From NCBI GenBank assembly GCA_001898835.1, contig MKVM01000003.1, forward strand, positions 124,001 to 188,000: DNA of 64,000 nucleotides. The letters are read 5' to 3'. This DNA comes from Micrococcales bacterium 72-143. GTDB taxonomy: Bacteria > Actinomycetota > Actinomycetes > Actinomycetales > Microbacteriaceae. Below, piece by piece: positions 61,532-64,000 of the stretch. The translations under genes and the position numbers were made by a program. Below the pieces are notes generated by a model that did no database searches, had not been told where the DNA came from, and saw only the letters and a program-made list of their open reading frames with translations. Within the stretch, counting starts at the first letter, position 1. Each line of letters begins with the position of its first letter.

Positions 61532-63382
61532 TCACTCCACCGTGACGGACTTCGCCAGGTTGCGCGGCTGATCGACGTCGAGGCCCTTCGCGGTGGCGAG
61601 TTCCATGCCGAAGACGTGCAGCGGCACGACCGCCAGCAGCGGCTCGAAGAGCGGCGCGGCGAGCGGGATGCGGATGACCTCGTCGGCGTACGGCACCACG
61701 GCGACGTCGCCGAGCTCCGCGATCGCGATGACGCGCGCACCGCGTGCGCGGATCTCCTGGATGTTCGAGACGACCTTCTTGTGCAGCGACGACGGATCGC
61801 GCGGGCTCGGCACCACGACGAACACGATCTGCCCGGGCTCGATGAGCGCGATGGGCCCGTGCTTCAGCTCGCCCGCGGCGAAGCCCTCGGCGTGGATGTA
61901 GGCGAGCTCCTTGAGCTTGAGCGCGCCCTCGAGCGCCACCGGGTAGCCGACGTGACGGCCGAGGAAGAGCACCGACTGGGTGTCGCTCATCCAGTGGGCG
62001 AGCTCGGCGATGCGCCCAGACGCCGACTCGACGACCGTCTGGATCTTGCCCGGCACCGCCTCGAGCTCCGCGATCTGGGCGGCGACGCCGTCCGCGTCGA
62101 GCGTGCCGCGCAGCGAGGCGAGGTGCAGCCCCAGCAGGTACAGCGCCGTCACCTGGGCCACGAACGCCTTCGTCGACGCGACCGCGACCTCCGGGCCCGC
62201 ATGCGTGTAGAGCACGGCATCCGACTCGCGCGGGATCGTCGCGCCCTGGGTGTTGCAGATCGAGAGGGTGCGCGCGCCCTGCTCGCGGGCGTAGCGCACC
62301 GCCATGAGGGTGTCCATCGTCTCGCCCGACTGGCTCACCGACACGACGAGCGTGTGCTCGTCGAGCACCGGGTCGCGGTAGCGGAACTCGTGGGAGAGCT
62401 CGACGTCGACCGGGATGCGCGCCCACGCCTCGATCGCGTACTTGCCGACGAGACCCGCGTAAGCGGCCGTCCCGCAGCCGAGCACGAGCACCCGGTTGAC
62501 GCCCGCGAGCGCATCGGCGACGCCGTCGAGCTCCGAGAGGGTGATCGCGCCCTCGTGCACGCGCCCGCGCAGGGTGTTGGCGACGGCCTCCGGCTCCTCG
62601 GCGATCTCCTTCTTCATGAAGCTCGGCCAGCCGCCCTTCTCCGCGGCGGAGGCGTCCCAGGCGACCTCGAACTCGGTCGCCTCGACGGGTGTGCCGGCGA
62701 AGTCGATCACCTCGACCGAGTCGGGGCGGATCGTGACGATCTGGTCCTGGCCGATCTCCATCGCGCGACGGGTGTGCTCGACGAACGCCGCGACATCCGA
62801 CCCCAGGAAGTTCTCGCCCTCCCCGAGGCCGATCACGAGCGGCGAGCTGCGCCGCGCGCCCACCACGACCCCCGGCGCGTCGGAGTGCACGGCCAGCAGG
62901 GTGAAGGCGCCGTCGAGACGCCCCACGGTGCGGCGCATCGCCTCGGTGAGATCGCCCGCCTCGTGGAACGCGCGACCCACGAGCAGCGCGGCGACCTCGG
63001 TGTCGGTCTCCGACTCGAAGGTCTCGCCCTGCGCGGTGAGCTCGGCCTTCAGCTCGGCGAAGTTCTCGATGATGCCGTTGTGGATGAGGGCCAGGCGACC
63101 GCCGTCGCCGAAGTGCGGATGCGCGTTGACGTCGGTGGGGCCGCCGTGCGTCGCCCAGCGGGTGTGGCCGATGCCCGTGCGGCCGTCGAGGAGCGGACGC
63201 TCGGCGAGGTCGTCGACCAGCACACCGAGCTTGCCGGCGCGCTTGCGCGCCCCCAGCTCGCCCGAGGGCGCGAGCACCGCGACGCCCGCGGAATCGTAGC
63301 CGCGGTACTCCAGCCGCTTGAGCCCGCCGAGGAGCACCTCGAGGCTGCTGCCCGGGCCCACGTATCCCACGATTCCGCACAT
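61532..63382 (-). CDS. glmS: Glutamine-fructose-6-phosphate aminotransferase (isomerising)
   Basis: 616 residues. N-terminal nucleophile Cys2 in MCGIVGYVG; the glutaminase domain runs to ~240, then two SIS domains (VSVSQSGETMDTLMAVRYAR; LKHGPIALIEPG) and the C-terminal DQPRNLAKSVTVE. It makes glucosamine 6-phosphate, the entry to peptidoglycan amino sugars. First gene of glmS-acpS-alr-tsaE-tsaB/rimI-tsaD. TAGGAT lies seven bases before the ATG, nearly the leaderless spacing; no glmS ribozyme is seen in the short upstream region. Confidence 0.98.
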   Translation of the reverse strand: MCGIVGYVGPGSSLEVLLGGLKRLEYRGYDSAGVAVLAPSGELGARKRAGKLGVLVDDLAERPLLDGRTGIGHTRWATHGGPTDVNAHPHFGDGGRLALIHNGIIENFAELKAELTAQGETFESETDTEVAALLVGRAFHEAGDLTEAMRRTVGRLDGAFTLLAVHSDAPGVVVGARRSSPLVIGLGEGENFLGSDVAAFVEHTRRAMEIGQDQIVTIRPDSVEVIDFAGTPVEATEFEVAWDASAAEKGGWPSFMKKEIAEEPEAVANTLRGRVHEGAITLSELDGVADALAGVNRVLVLGCGTAAYAGLVGKYAIEAWARIPVDVELSHEFRYRDPVLDEHTLVVSVSQSGETMDTLMAVRYAREQGARTLSICNTQGATIPRESDAVLYTHAGPEVAVASTKAFVAQVTALYLLGLHLASLRGTLDADGVAAQIAELEAVPGKIQTVVESASGRIAELAHWMSDTQSVLFLGRHVGYPVALEGALKLKELAYIHAEGFAAGELKHGPIALIEPGQIVFVVVPSPRDPSSLHKKVVSNIQEIRARGARVIAIAELGDVAVVPYADEVIRIPLAAPLFEPLLAVVPLHVFGMELATAKGLDVDQPRNLAKSVTVE

Positions 63383-63476
63383 GGAGTCGATCCTAGGCGA
63401 CCCGGACCGTGCGGTTCCCGACCGCACCCGGACGAGGGTATTCCCCGGTCAGAAGGCGACTGCTAGCGTTCCTGCA

Positions 63477-63541
63477 ACCCGAAACCGAATACCGACGCCC
63501 GCCGCGGACCCGAAACCGCGACGAGCTGCTTACCCGAAAGG
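63477..63541. repeat. Three short direct repeats (ACCCGAAA) before the secreted-protein gene
   Basis: ACCCGAAACCG at 63477-63487 and 63508-63518, and ACCCGAAAGG at 63532-63541. They lie in the leader or promoter of the next gene; possible regulator half-sites spaced 31 and 24 bases. Confidence 0.35.
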
Positions 63542-63551
63542 TCGCCGCACG

Positions 63552-64000
63552 ATGCGAACGACTCGTGCCGCGCTGCCCGCTGTCGTCTCGGCGGCGCTGC
63601 TCGGCATCCTCCTGACACCCGCGCCCGCATTCGCCGCGGGCGGCACGGTGTACGTCGACGACGACTGGGCGGGGGCGACAGCCGGCTCCGACCCCGATGG
63701 CGCCGGCCCCGCCACCTCCTTCGGCACCGACGCCTTCGCGACGGTCACGGACGCCGTCGCGGCCGCCCCCGACCGCATCGAGCTCGCGAGCGGCGACTAC
63801 GTCGGCCAGCTCGTGATCCCCACCGACGTCGCGATCGTCGGCGCGGGCCAGGGCTCCACCTTCCTCACCGCGCCGCCGACGCCCGCCGGCTACACGACCT
63901 TCTGGGGGCAGAACGGCATCGTCGTGGTCGACGGGGCGGACGTCGTGCTCTCCGGCGTGACCATCCGCGGACCGCAGAACGGGGTGCCGTTCATGGTGGG
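63552..64000 (+). CDS. Secreted beta-helix (pectin-lyase-like) protein, 3' end outside window
   Basis: 149 codons visible from ATG 63552, with GAAAGG upstream. Signal peptide MRTTRAALPAVVSAALLGIL to ...AFA (residue ~28). GGTVYVDDDWAGATAG followed by FATVTDAVAAAPDRIELASG and YVGQLVIPTDVAIVGAGQGS is the usual opening of right-handed beta-helix proteins of the pectate-lyase or NosD kind. No catalytic residues are visible yet. Divergent from glmS. Confidence 0.8.
   Translation, partial: MRTTRAALPAVVSAALLGILLTPAPAFAAGGTVYVDDDWAGATAGSDPDGAGPATSFGTDAFATVTDAVAAAPDRIELASGDYVGQLVIPTDVAIVGAGQGSTFLTAPPTPAGYTTFWGQNGIVVVDGADVVLSGVTIRGPQNGVPFMV

Noticed and set aside
63383-63551. glmS ribozyme or other riboswitch upstream of glmS
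   Set aside because: The start codon lies next to a -10-like TAGGAT, leaving essentially no leader; only a small GTGCGG/CCGCAC dyad is present.

Overview
The window is about 70% G+C, with GTG/TTG starts, gcatccg-type codon bias, many 4-bp start/stop overlaps and frequent leaderless-type promoters. Together with a mycobacterial-style purine and cell-wall gene set this points to a high-GC actinobacterium, most likely Microbacteriaceae (inference, no database search). No rRNA, tRNA, CRISPR array or canonical transposase was seen. No gene-free stretch exceeds 300 bases.

Left end (1-14451): two adjacent membrane sensor-kinase-like genes (one cut by the window edge, the other lacking the phospho-acceptor His), a glycerophosphodiester phosphodiesterase, and a ~2,790-residue surface protein whose multi-span membrane domain is fused to a huge Ig-like ectodomain. 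Divergent from it is a large ATP-binding LuxR (LAL) regulator. A perfect 19-bp dyad lies between the two.

Centre-left (14470-30075): the most interesting region. I read it as a D-arabinan (mycobacterial arabinogalactan/lipoarabinomannan-type polymer) utilisation locus. It holds two exported DUF4185/GH183-type enzymes (one with a C-terminal binding module, one a lipoprotein), a DUF4185-like beta-propeller protein without signal peptide, a GH172 (DUF2961) and a GH116 enzyme, a carbohydrate ABC importer (binding protein and two permeases, no ATPase), a LacI regulator, an L-fucose-isomerase-family enzyme and an FGGY kinase. A coherent route is: exported cleavage, import, intracellular release of D-arabinose, isomerisation to D-ribulose, phosphorylation to D-ribulose 5-phosphate. 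Five near-identical palindromes (consensus TGAAATCGATTTCA) at the five transcription start regions tie the locus into one LacI regulon. The binding-protein gene carries a one-base deletion.

Centre (30219-45049): small membrane proteins, guaA with DUF3817, SURF1, two surface proteins with LAxTG sortase-type tails, a KhtU/KhtT-like K+/H+ antiporter pair, glycerol-3-phosphate dehydrogenase, a GuaB3-type paralogue and guaB. An AbiEi/DUF559-type gene sits between ~95-bp inverted repeats; a second gene of that kind (49537-50511) sits between different 53-bp inverted hairpin repeats. These two look like small repeat-bracketed cassettes.

Right part (45296-64000): a branched-chain-amino-acid-type ABC operon (livHMGF, with an unusual secreted domain fused to LivH) and two binding proteins, a RarD-type transporter, groES with two CIRCE elements, a THUMP-like methyltransferase, two DUF4190-type proteins, and a tightly coupled operon glmS-acpS-alr-tsaE-tsaB/rimI-tsaD (amino-sugar and peptidoglycan precursors, acyl-carrier activation and tRNA t6A). 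The window ends inside a secreted beta-helix protein gene.
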